Shown: positions 33,229 through 40,115 of the stretch, in pieces | Layout: each line of letters starts with the position of its first letter | Position numbering within the stretch: position 1 is the first letter of the stretch | Source: Streptomyces bambusae | Lineage (GTDB): Bacteria > Actinomycetota > Actinomycetes > Streptomycetales > Streptomycetaceae | Length of the DNA stretch: 40,115 bases | Direction of reading: 5' to 3' | Assembly: GCF_019400985.1 (NCBI RefSeq) | Contig: NZ_WTFF01000022.1 | Coordinates: forward strand, 1-40,115 | Translations under genes and position numbers: made by a program | Notes under the pieces: model-generated | What the model saw: only the letters and a program-made list of their open reading frames with translations | Database searches by the model: none | What the model was told of the DNA's origin: nothing

Positions 33229-33834
33229 CTACGCCCCCGCCACCGCCAGCTTCGCCAGCTCGGCCGCCGCCCAGCGCGCGCCGACGCCGCGTACCGACAC
33301 CTCACGTACGTCGTCGAGGACCTCCTCGTGGCCCACGGCCCGCGAGATCACCACGTGGAGCCGGTCCTCGGACAGGTCCTCCACCTTGCCGTCGCCCCAC
33401 TCCACCACGACCACCGACTCCGGCAGCGAGACGTCGAGGTCCAGGTCCTCCATCTCGTCGAGGCCGCCGCCCAGCCGGTACGCGTCCACGTGCACCAGCG
33501 GCGGGCCGGCCACCAGCGACGGGTGCACCCGGGCGATGACGAAGGTCGGCGAGGTCACGGCCCCGCGCACGCCCAGGCCCTCACCCAGGCCCCGGGTCAG
33601 GGTGGTCTTGCCCGCGCCGAGCTCGCCGGTGAGCAGGACGAGGTCTCCGGGGCGCAGCAGGGCGGCGATCCGGCGGCCGAGGTCCTGCATCCGCTCCGGG
33701 GAGTCGACGGTGACGAGGACGGTGGCGGCGGTGGCGGCGGTGTCAGCCGTCGGAGAGTTCCGGGAGCTCGGGGAGTGCGGTGCGTGGGGCGCCTCCGGTG
33801 CGTGGGGCGCCTGCGGTGCGTGCGGTGCTTCCAT
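33229..33834 (-). CDS. tsaE: t6A biosynthesis ATPase TsaE
   Basis: The 201-aa protein is TsaE, the ATPase that drives the TsaB-TsaD cycle. It has a P-loop (LLTGELGAGKTTLTRGLGEG), TSPTFVIARVH, and HVDAYRLGGGLDEMEDLDLD, VVVVEWGDGKVEDL. The N-terminus from ATG 33834 (MEAPHAPQAPHAPEAPHAPH) is a repetitive extension encoded by a CGTGGGGCGCCT-type tandem repeat; the domain proper begins near VLVTVDSPERM. With this start the gene overlaps the end of the alpha/beta hydrolase gene by 92 nt in a different frame; a start inside the VLVTVD region would remove part of that overlap. Confidence 0.92.
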   Translation of the reverse strand: MEAPHAPQAPHAPEAPHAPHSPSSRNSPTADTAATAATVLVTVDSPERMQDLGRRIAALLRPGDLVLLTGELGAGKTTLTRGLGEGLGVRGAVTSPTFVIARVHPSLVAGPPLVHVDAYRLGGGLDEMEDLDLDVSLPESVVVVEWGDGKVEDLSEDRLHVVISRAVGHEEVLDDVREVSVRGVGARWAAAELAKLAVAGA

Positions 33835-34981
33835 ACGGGCCAACGTTAGTCGCTGCGGGCACCACGCCGGTGCGGGCCAGCAGGTCGACCAGCAGCCCGG
33901 TGACGGTGTCCGGGTGCTCCAGCGTCATCAGGTGGCCGGTCCGCTCCAGGACCACCAGCTCGGCCGACGGCAGCGCGGCCTTGATCGCCTCGCTGTGCTC
34001 GGGCGGGGTGATCATGTCGCGGTCGGCGCCGATCACGGTGACCGGGATGTCCGCGAAGTGCCGGAGCGCCGCGGTCTTGTCGAGGGCCAGGAGGGCCGGA
34101 TAGAACTCCGCGACCACGTCGATCGGGGTCGCCTCGATCAGCCGCTCCGCGAACCGGGCCACGCCCGGGTCCACGTCCGACGAGCCGAACGAGTACCGCT
34201 TGATCATGCCCGCGAACAGGTCCGCGGTGGCCCGCCGGCCCCGCTCCACCAGCTCCGCCTGCGAACCCAGCGCCTTCAGCACGCCCGGCAGCACCCGCCG
34301 TACGGCGCTCATCCCGGCGGCCGGCAGCCCGAAGGTCACCTCGTCCAGCCGCCCGCTGGAGGTGCCGATGAAGGCCACGCCGGCGACGCGGTCGCGGACC
34401 AGCTCGGGGAACTGCTCGGCCAGCGCCATGATCGTCATACCGCCCATGGAGTGCCCGACCAGGACGAGCGGCCCCTCGGGGGCGGTGGCGTCGATGACGG
34501 CCTTGAGGTCGCGGCCCAGCTGGTCGATGGTGATCGGCACGCCGTCGGCCTGCGCGAGGCCGCGGGCCGAGCAGCCGTGGCTGCGCTGGTCCCAGTAGAC
34601 GGCGCGGACCAGCCCGCGCAGGGCGGCCCGCTGGAAGTGCCAGGCGTCCTGGCTCAGGCAGTAGCCGTGGCACATGACCACGGTGGCGGCCGGTGCGGGC
34701 CGGCGGCGCAGCCGGCGCCGTTTGCCCGGCTCCTCGGGCAGTTCGTCGACCTCGTAGTACAGCTCGGTGCCGTCCTCGGCGCGGGTGCGGCCCTCGGTGC
34801 CGCGCAGCGAGCCGTAGGGGCCCGCCGCGTCCAGTGCCAGGCGGGCCTTCCTGCGCATGCCGCGGCCCACGGTCAGCCGCTCCACCGCGACGCCGGCCGC
34901 GGCGCCGGCGGCGAGCACGCCGATCGCGGCGCCGGCCCAGCCGGCCCGGCGCCAGTTCTCGGCCGCGGAGTTCTCAGCCAT
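33743..34981 (-). CDS. Alpha/beta hydrolase with N-terminal membrane anchor
   Basis: The 412-aa protein has a membrane segment near residues 12-32 (RAGWAGAAIGVLAAGAAAGV) and an alpha/beta hydrolase domain: oxyanion HG in VVMCHGYCLSQDAWHFQR, nucleophile elbow GHSMGG, acid in VIGADRDMITPPEHSEAI and His in ERTGHLMTLEHPDTV. The full triad is present. The C-terminus is a Gly/Ala/Pro/Arg repeat tail that overlaps the tsaE start. ATG 34981 overlaps the alr stop by 8 nt (ATGGCTGA), so alr, the hydrolase and tsaE appear co-translated. The substrate is unknown. Confidence 0.93.
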   Translation of the reverse strand: MAENSAAENWRRAGWAGAAIGVLAAGAAAGVAVERLTVGRGMRRKARLALDAAGPYGSLRGTEGRTRAEDGTELYYEVDELPEEPGKRRRLRRRPAPAATVVMCHGYCLSQDAWHFQRAALRGLVRAVYWDQRSHGCSARGLAQADGVPITIDQLGRDLKAVIDATAPEGPLVLVGHSMGGMTIMALAEQFPELVRDRVAGVAFIGTSSGRLDEVTFGLPAAGMSAVRRVLPGVLKALGSQAELVERGRRATADLFAGMIKRYSFGSSDVDPGVARFAERLIEATPIDVVAEFYPALLALDKTAALRHFADIPVTVIGADRDMITPPEHSEAIKAALPSAELVVLERTGHLMTLEHPDTVTGLLVDLLARTGVVPAATNVGPYGSTARTAGAPRTGGAPRTALPELPELSDG

Positions 34982-36167
34982 GGCCGATCCGACCGCCCGG
35001 GCCGTCGCCGGGGCGGGCCGACTCGGACTCGTGCAGGTAGACCCGCGGCACCCGGGCGCCGATGCGGGTGACGATCTCGTACGCGATGGTGTCCGAGGCC
35101 TGCGCCCAGTCCTCGGCGGTGGGCTCGCCCCGCTCGCCCGGCCCGAAGAGCACGGCCTCGTCGCCGGCGCGCACCCCGGTGTCGCCGCTGCCCAGGTCGA
35201 CGACGAACTGGTCCATCGCGACCCGGCCGGCGACCGTCCGTACCGCGCCGCCGACCAGGACCGGGCCGCGGCCCGAGGCGTGCCGCGGAATGCCGTCCGC
35301 GTAGCCGGCGGGGACGAGGGCGAGGGTGGTGGCGGCGGAGGTGACGTGGTGGTGGCCGTAGCTGACGCCGTGCCCGGCCGGGGCTTCCTTGACCAGGGCG
35401 ACGGAGGCCTTGAGCGTCATCGCGGGCCGCAGCCCGAGCTGTTGTGCGGTGCCCAGCTCGGGGGCGGGCGAGACGCCGTAGATCGCCAGTCCGGTGCGGA
35501 CGAGGTCGAAGTGGCTCTCGGGGAGGGTGAGGGTGGCGGGCGAGTTCGCGATGTGCCGGACCTCGGGCTCCACGCCCTCCTTCTCGGCGTAGGCGAGCAT
35601 GTCGCGGAAGACGGCGAGCTGGAGCTGGATGGAGGGGTGGCCGGGCTCGTCGGCGCAGGCGAAGTGCGACCAGATGCCGGTGACCTTGACGGTGCCCTCG
35701 GCCTCGGCGGCGATGGCCGCGCCCACGAGGTCGGCCCAGTCGGCGGGCTGGCAGCCGTTGCGGCCGAGGCCGGTGTCGGCCTTCAGCTGGATCCTGGCGG
35801 TGCGGCCCGCCGCACGGGCGGCGGCCCGTACCTCGTCCAGCGCCCACATGCCGCTCACGGCGACGTCCACGTCGGCCTCGACGGCCTCCCGCCAGGGCCC
35901 GCCCGGGGTCCACAGCCAGCACAGGACCGGCGTACGCAGGCCGGCCGCGCGCAGCGCGAGCGCCTCCTGCGGGGTGGCCGTGCCCAGCCAGGCGGCGCCG
36001 GCCTCCACGGCCGCGCGGGCGCAGGCCACCGCGCCGTGCCCGTAGCCGTCCGCCTTGACGACGGCCATCAGCTCGGACCGGGGGGCGCGGGCGCGCAGGG
36101 CGCGCACGTTCTCCCGGACGGCGTCAAGATCGATCTCGGCGTGTACGCGCGGCGGTGTCTCGTTCAT
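34974..36167 (-). CDS. alr: Alanine racemase
   Basis: The 397-aa protein interconverts L- and D-alanine for peptidoglycan. The PLP Lys lies in MAVVKADGYGHGAVACARAA and the catalytic Tyr in GHGVSYGHHHVTSAATTLAL; YGVSPAPELG and VAMDQFVVDLG are further family motifs. ATG 36167 starts MNETPPRVHAEIDLDAVREN as in homologues. Upstream, GAGACT lies eight bases from the ATG with no clear Shine-Dalgarno, so the message may be nearly leaderless. Immediately upstream (from about 36240) begins the minisatellite array. Confidence 0.96.
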   Translation of the reverse strand: MNETPPRVHAEIDLDAVRENVRALRARAPRSELMAVVKADGYGHGAVACARAAVEAGAAWLGTATPQEALALRAAGLRTPVLCWLWTPGGPWREAVEADVDVAVSGMWALDEVRAAARAAGRTARIQLKADTGLGRNGCQPADWADLVGAAIAAEAEGTVKVTGIWSHFACADEPGHPSIQLQLAVFRDMLAYAEKEGVEPEVRHIANSPATLTLPESHFDLVRTGLAIYGVSPAPELGTAQQLGLRPAMTLKASVALVKEAPAGHGVSYGHHHVTSAATTLALVPAGYADGIPRHASGRGPVLVGGAVRTVAGRVAMDQFVVDLGSGDTGVRAGDEAVLFGPGERGEPTAEDWAQASDTIAYEIVTRIGARVPRVYLHESESARPGDGPGGRIGHG

Positions 36168-36290
36168 CGCCGCCCAGTCTCTCAGAACCCACCGCCTCCC
36201 CCACGGCCACGCCCACCGCGCGGCGCACCTTTCGCATGTCGTACGTCACGCGGCGAGGTGCTACGGCGGGGCGGGGCGCCGCTGTGCGCG

Positions 36291-37130
36291 GCGGTTACGA
36301 GCGGCCAGGCGGGGGCCGGCACGAGCAGCCAGGCGGCCCGGGCACGGGCCGTCAGGCAGCCCCGGGTACGAGCGGGTGCGAGGGGCGCCCCAGGCCCGAA
36401 GCGCCGTCACGCAGGCCCAGTGCGAGCCGTCACGTGCCCGGTCTGGGCCTGTCATGCAGGCCCACGTACGAGCGGTGCGCCAGGCCGACGGGAGCCGTCA
36501 GGCGGAGCCCGGTAGACCCCGTCACGCGGGCCCGGTACAAGCGGCCACGCACGTCCGGCAGGAGCCGTCAGGCAGGGCCGGTACGAGTCGTCGCACGCAC
36601 CTGGTAAGAGCCATCTGGCAGCCCCGGAACGGACGCGCGCCAGGCCCGGTACGAGCCGTCAGGCGGGGCCCGGTGGACCCGTCACGCGGGCCCGGTACCA
36701 GCCCGCCACGCCAACCCGGTATGAGCCGTCAGGCGGAGCCGGTACGAGCCGTCGCACGCACCCGGTACGAGCCATCCGGCAGCCCCGATACGGACGCGCG
36801 CCAGGCCCGCTACGAGCCGTCAGGCGAGCCCCGGTGGACCCGTCACGCCGACCCGGCACCCGCCGCCACGCCAGCCCGGCACGGACGGCGCGCCAGGCCG
36901 TTACAAGCCGTCAGGCGAGGCTCGGCACGAACCACCACACAGGCCCGGTACGGGACAAGTGCACCAGGCCCGGTACGAGCCGCCAGGCGGGGCCCGGTAG
37001 ACCCGTCACGCGGGCCCGGCACCAGCCGGCCACGCCAGCCCGGTAGGGACAGTGCACCAGGCCCGGTCCAAGCCGTCACGCGCGCCCGGCACGAGCGGCC
37101 ACGCACGTCCGGCACGAGCCGTCAGGCAGG
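36291..37130. repeat. Minisatellite array, left part (about 36 units)
   Basis: About 36 degenerate units of 21-26 bp with consensus near CCCGGTACGAGCCGTCAGGC fill this segment. Unit types recur in order: A (ACGAGCCGTCAGGCGGG), B (TAGACCCGTCACGCGGG), C (CACCAGCCGCCACGCCA), D (ACGGACAGTGCGCCAGG), forming a four-unit, roughly 91-bp higher-order repeat. Full ABCD blocks begin near 36817 and 36969. Unit lengths are not multiples of three and no frame is credible, so the array is non-coding. Confidence 0.88.
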
Positions 37131-38998
37131 TGTTGGGGCTCTCTGAAAATCACCAAACCCGCTCGCCTCATTCCTCAGACCTGCTCACCTCGGTCCCACC
37201 CATGTACGCATGGAGCGCCGATGGAAGATGCTCTGCGACACCGCTAGGCAGTCCCGAGAGTGCCTGCCGAGACGGCTGTGGCTCGCTCGGATGGCTGCTT
37301 CAGGACGCCGAGGGCGGGAGAGCGTGTTCGGCTGGTGTGCGGCACCCTCCACATCGACGGCCCGCGCCAGGTGAGCTGCGCTGCGAACGCAGTGTGTCGG
37401 CAAGGGTGCTGCCTGGCGCTGAAGGAGGTGCCTTGATGTTCTGGCAGAGTGCCCGAGTCGTTCGCCTCAGGCTGCCGTATCTGCGGCGAATCCCGGCCCT
37501 GGCCGGCCTGGCAGCCGGTGCGGCGATGGCCCTCCCGGCGCCCCTCGCTCACGCGGACACGGTCTCCGTACCGTGCTCCGTGTCGGCCCTCAGGGCGGCG
37601 ATCATCACGGCCAACAGCCAACCGGACCCCGACACCCTCCGCCTGGACCCGGCCTGCACCTACCGCCTGGCCATGCCCGATACCAACAGCCCTGCTCACG
37701 GGCTGCCGGCCATCACCAGCAACATCACCATCGACGGCCGCGGCGCCACGATCACGCGCGACTCCTCCGCCCCTGCCTTCCGCATCCTCTTCGTGGACAC
37801 GACAGGCACCCTGACTCTCAACCACACCACCATCAGCGGCGGCAGGGCAACGACACTGGACTGTCCCCTCTTTCCCGGGGAAGGGACCTGCGGTGGAGGC
37901 ATCGTCAACGCCGGCACGATGACGGTGAACCACAGCCGCGTGATCAACAACACCGCCACATCTGATGTCTTCGCCCAGGGCGGCGGCATCGACAACGAGG
38001 GCACGGGCACCGTGAACGACACCGAAGTCAGCGGCAATACCGCCGAGTACACGGGAACCGGCACACCATTCGCCGCCGCAGGCGGCGGCATCGTCAACGA
38101 CGGCCCGCTGACGGTCGACCGCAGCCGAGTGCACCACAACGCCGTCCGCGCCACCGCGGACACCGGCAGCCAGGTGGAGGCCGCAGGTCTGGCCGCTTTC
38201 GCCAGCACCTCGATCAAGCACACGGTCATCAGTGACAACCACGCCAGCTCCCCGGGCGGCCTCACGCGCGGCGCCCTGGTGAACAACGCCCGGCCGCCGG
38301 CCATCATGACCGTGACCGACACCGTCATCCGCGACAACACCAACAGCTCTCCGCACGGCCTCGCGACCGCTGGCGGAGCCACGACGAACCGCACGATGAT
38401 CCTGACCCGCACCCGCATCATCGGCAACCACGCCACCGCTCCGGATGGCGGCACGGCCCGGGGCGGCGGGCTCAGCCTCGGCCCCACCGGCCGCGTCACG
38501 CTGAACAGCAGCACAGTGCAAGGCAACAGGGCCAGCGCCCCCGGGGGAGGCATCGCCCGGGGCGGCGGAGTCTCCAATCCGCTGGGCGGCACGCTGACGA
38601 TCGAGCAGTCGCACATCAGCCAGAACACGGTCACCGCTCCGGAAGGCGGTACCGCACAGGGCGGCGGGCTCTTCAACGACGTGGGCTCGACGACCCTGAC
38701 ACGGAGCACCGTCATCAGAAACAGCGCCGGAGACGGGGGCGGCATCTTCGAGGCGTCCGGCACGGTCACACTGAACGGCACAGAGGTCAGGGCCAACCGC
38801 CCGAACAACTGCGCCCCACCCGGCAGCGTCCCCGGCTGCACCGGCTGAGCCACCGTCAGCGCGGGCCTGCACCCCGTACCACGGTGTCGTGCGTGTCCAC
38901 ATCATGGCGTAGCTGCTCATGCCCACAAAGACCCCTCGTCGGGCATGCAACCAAGTGGGGCGAAGAGCGGAGGTGGTGATTTTCAAGGAGCCCCATCA
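37131..38998. mobile_element. 1,868-bp element with 25-bp terminal inverted repeats and one cargo gene
   Basis: The left end TGTTGGGGCTC then TCTGAAAATCACCA (37131-37155) matches the complement of the right end (38974-38998) at 22 of 25 positions. The 4-bp CAGG flanks both ends (37127-37130 and 38999-39002). Removing the element and one CAGG rejoins two minisatellite units in register, which shows it was inserted into the array. No transposase ORF is present; the only credible gene is the secreted beta-helix protein. The ends recall IS-type termini, but no family is assigned. Confidence 0.85.
37436..38848 (+). CDS. Secreted right-handed parallel beta-helix repeat protein
   Basis: The 470-aa protein has a Sec signal (IPALAGLAAGAAMALPAPLA, cleavage likely after AHA near residue 41). 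Then comes a CSVSALRAAIITAN motif typical of the start of beta-helix (pectate-lyase-like) surface proteins. At least eight rungs follow, of the form GGGIVN, TLTxxxSxVxxNxA (GTMTVNHSRVINNTA; GPLTVDRSRVHHNAV; GTLTIEQSHISQNTV; GTVTLNGTEVRANRP). Four other Cys may form disulfides. ATG 37436 has a strong GAAGGAGG with a 7-nt spacer. It is the sole gene of a transposon-like element. Catalytic residues cannot be assigned, so an adhesin or a polysaccharide-binding protein is as likely as an enzyme. Confidence 0.88.
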   Translation: MFWQSARVVRLRLPYLRRIPALAGLAAGAAMALPAPLAHADTVSVPCSVSALRAAIITANSQPDPDTLRLDPACTYRLAMPDTNSPAHGLPAITSNITIDGRGATITRDSSAPAFRILFVDTTGTLTLNHTTISGGRATTLDCPLFPGEGTCGGGIVNAGTMTVNHSRVINNTATSDVFAQGGGIDNEGTGTVNDTEVSGNTAEYTGTGTPFAAAGGGIVNDGPLTVDRSRVHHNAVRATADTGSQVEAAGLAAFASTSIKHTVISDNHASSPGGLTRGALVNNARPPAIMTVTDTVIRDNTNSSPHGLATAGGATTNRTMILTRTRIIGNHATAPDGGTARGGGLSLGPTGRVTLNSSTVQGNRASAPGGGIARGGGVSNPLGGTLTIEQSHISQNTVTAPEGGTAQGGGLFNDVGSTTLTRSTVIRNSAGDGGGIFEASGTVTLNGTEVRANRPNNCAPPGSVPGCTG

Positions 38999-39002
38999 CA
39001 GG

Positions 39003-39375
39003 GCCGGTACGAGCCGTCGCATGGACCTGGAACAGCCGTCCGGCAGCCCCGGTACGGACATGCGCCAGGCCCGACAGGAGCCGCCAGACGGGCCCCGGTA
39101 GACCCCTCACACCGACCCGGCACCCGCCGCCACACAGGCCCGGTACGGACAGTGCATCGGCCCAGTACAAGCCGCCAGGCGGGCCCCGGTAGACCCCTCA
39201 CGCCGACCCGGCACCAGCCGCCACACAGGCCCGGTACGGACGGCACGCCAAGCCGGTACAAGCCGTCAGGCGAGGCTCGGCACGAGCCGCCGCCCAGGCC
39301 GATACGGACGCTGCGCCGACCTCGGTACGAACCGTCACGCGAGCCCGGTGCGGACGGTGCGCCAAGCCGCCGGAA
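39003..39375. repeat. Minisatellite array, right part (about 16 units)
   Basis: About 16 units of the same family continue after the inserted element. ABCD blocks lie near 39068-39158 and 39159-39251, followed by shortened A-C-D and A-D blocks. The last two units overlap the 3' end of the NAD(P)HX dehydratase gene, where they encode the final AWRTVRTGLA residues. Confidence 0.88.
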
Positions 39376-40006
39376 GGGCCTCGGCTACCTGTTGGGCGAC
39401 CACGGGCGCGCCCGCAGCGGCGTGGCGGGCGGCGAGGCCGTGGAGGTAGGCGGCGGCCGAACCGGCGTCGCGCGCGCCGAGGCCGGCGGCCAGCAGGGAG
39501 CCGGCCAGTCCGGCGAGGACGTCGCCGGAGCCGGCGGTGGCCAGCCAGGCGGTGCCGGTCGGGTTGACCCGGACGGGGACGGCCGGGTCGGGGTCGCACA
39601 CCAGCGTGGTCGAGCCCTTGAGCAGGACGGTCGCCCCGTAACGGGCCGCCAGTTCGCGGGCCGAGCCCAGGCGTTCGGCCTCGACGGCCGCCCGGTCCAC
39701 GCCCAGCAGGGCCGCGGCCTCCCCCGCGTGCGGGGTCAGAAGCGTGGGTGCGCTCCGGCGGCGCAGGGCCTCCGGGGACAGGCCGCGCAGCCCGTCCGCG
39801 TCCACCAGCAGGGGCACGTCCTGCGCCAGCAGCCGCTCGACCTCACCGGGCCGCCGCTCGCCCAGGCCGGGTCCCGCCACCCACGCCTGGACCCGGCCGG
39901 ACCCGATGAGCGTCTCCGGGTACCGGGCGAGGACCTCGCCCGCGGCGGGGCCGACGTACCGTACGGCGCCCGCGCCGCCGCGCAGCGCGCCCGCCACGGC
40001 CAGCAG
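39335..40006 (-). CDS. ADP-dependent NAD(P)H-hydrate dehydratase domain, 5' end lost
   Basis: About 224 codons of the C-terminal dehydratase domain of the NAD(P)HX repair enzyme are present. It is ribokinase-like: LAVAGALRGGAGAVRYVGPA, LLVDADGLRGLSPEALRRRS, LLTPHAGEAAALLGVD, VLLKGSTTLVCDPD, and the ATP-site loop NPTGTAWLATAGSGDVLAGL. In Streptomyces this domain is normally fused to an N-terminal NAD(P)HX epimerase. Here the true sequence stops near 40006, where adapter sequence begins, so the residues upstream (MRGLGVGYKKR in the open frame) are artefact. The gene is broken by the assembly end, not by mutation. It repairs hydrated NADH/NADPH in the cytosol. Confidence 0.9.
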   Translation of the reverse strand: MLAVAGALRGGAGAVRYVGPAAGEVLARYPETLIGSGRVQAWVAGPGLGERRPGEVERLLAQDVPLLVDADGLRGLSPEALRRRSAPTLLTPHAGEAAALLGVDRAAVEAERLGSARELAARYGATVLLKGSTTLVCDPDPAVPVRVNPTGTAWLATAGSGDVLAGLAGSLLAAGLGARDAGSAAAYLHGLAARHAAAGAPVVAQQVAEALPAAWRTVRTGLA

Positions 40007-40115
40007 CCGTTTCTTATAACCAACTCCGAGCCCACGCAACCGTGGCTGAGCTTGTATGTCGCATTATTGTTTGAACAAGTATAATATACACATCTCCTAT
40101 AACACGAGACCAGAG
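40007..40115. other. Degraded Illumina Nextera/P7 adapter sequence at the contig end
   Basis: Bases 40007-40040 match the 34-nt Nextera read-2 adapter at 27 positions without gaps, including CTCCGAGCCCACG. Bases about 40050-40075 resemble the P7 tail that follows the index (TTGTATGTCGCATT compared with CGTATGCCGTCTT). A second copy follows: TATACACATCTCC at 40085-40097 and CACGAGAC at 40103-40110. The AT-rich composition is unlike the rest of the window. This is sequencing artefact, not genome. Confidence 0.9.

Noticed and set aside
36055..37146. 363-aa and similar ORFs across the minisatellite
   Set aside because: Unit length is not a multiple of three, so no repeated peptide results; no ribosome-binding site; Arg/Pro-rich shadow composition.
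37244..38986. 580-aa minus-strand ORF in the inserted element as a transposase
   Set aside because: It has no DDE or HUH motif, is Ala/Gly/Arg-rich, and lies antisense to the clear beta-helix gene.
36291..39375. The short repeats as a CRISPR array
   Set aside because: Units of 21-26 bp follow each other directly without unique spacers, all units are degenerate, and no cas gene is present.
40011..40115. AT-rich island or promoter at the right end
   Set aside because: The sequence matches Illumina Nextera and P7 adapters; it is artefact.

Overview
The window is high-GC actinobacterial DNA with the codon use, leaderless starts and gene content of Streptomyces. The developmental genes bldM and whiD lie next to guaB, shbA and groES-groEL1, an order I recall from Streptomyces coelicolor. 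The right end is a contig end: about the last 109 bases are degraded Illumina Nextera/P7 adapter sequence, which truncates the last gene.

Left part (1-9430). A membrane-type Ser/Thr kinase runs off the left edge on the minus strand, with glpD upstream of it. On the plus strand come a nucleotide-sugar dehydrogenase homologue lacking its catalytic Cys, a non-coding stretch with two 103-bp tandem structured repeats, a small membrane protein, and a two-gene unit of an uncharacterised helical protein plus a membrane-anchored M16 peptidase. Strong hairpin terminators close two of these units.

Core part (9454-20890). On the minus strand are guaB3, a small RelE-like ORF, guaB, the sigma factor gene shbA and bldM; whiD diverges from bldM. 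Then come a LysR regulator divergent from a MOSC protein, a short-chain dehydrogenase, an ABM/SnoaL-like protein, and groES-groEL1 under two CIRCE operators. This block joins guanine-nucleotide synthesis, sigma-factor control, sporulation control and heat shock.

Middle accessory part (20890-26030). A small membrane protein lies behind a 20-bp perfect palindrome, followed by a SEDS (FtsW/RodA) glycosyltransferase. Next is an island: a GntR regulator and a small Cys-rich protein, with matching CCCTAGGG operators, enclosed by two 459-bp inverted copies of one repeat that share a 100-bp identical core.

Right part (26029-40115). Two translationally coupled polysaccharide deacetylases are followed by a THUMP-like methyltransferase. 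The t6A and cell-wall cluster follows: alr, an alpha/beta hydrolase and tsaE are overlapping neighbours, and tsaB, rimI, tsaD and a small ORF are chained by 4-8 nt overlaps. Between alr and the NAD(P)HX dehydratase gene lies a minisatellite of about 50 units of 21-26 bp with a four-unit higher-order repeat. It is split by a 1,868-bp element with 25-bp terminal inverted repeats and a CAGG target duplication. That element carries one secreted beta-helix protein gene and no transposase.
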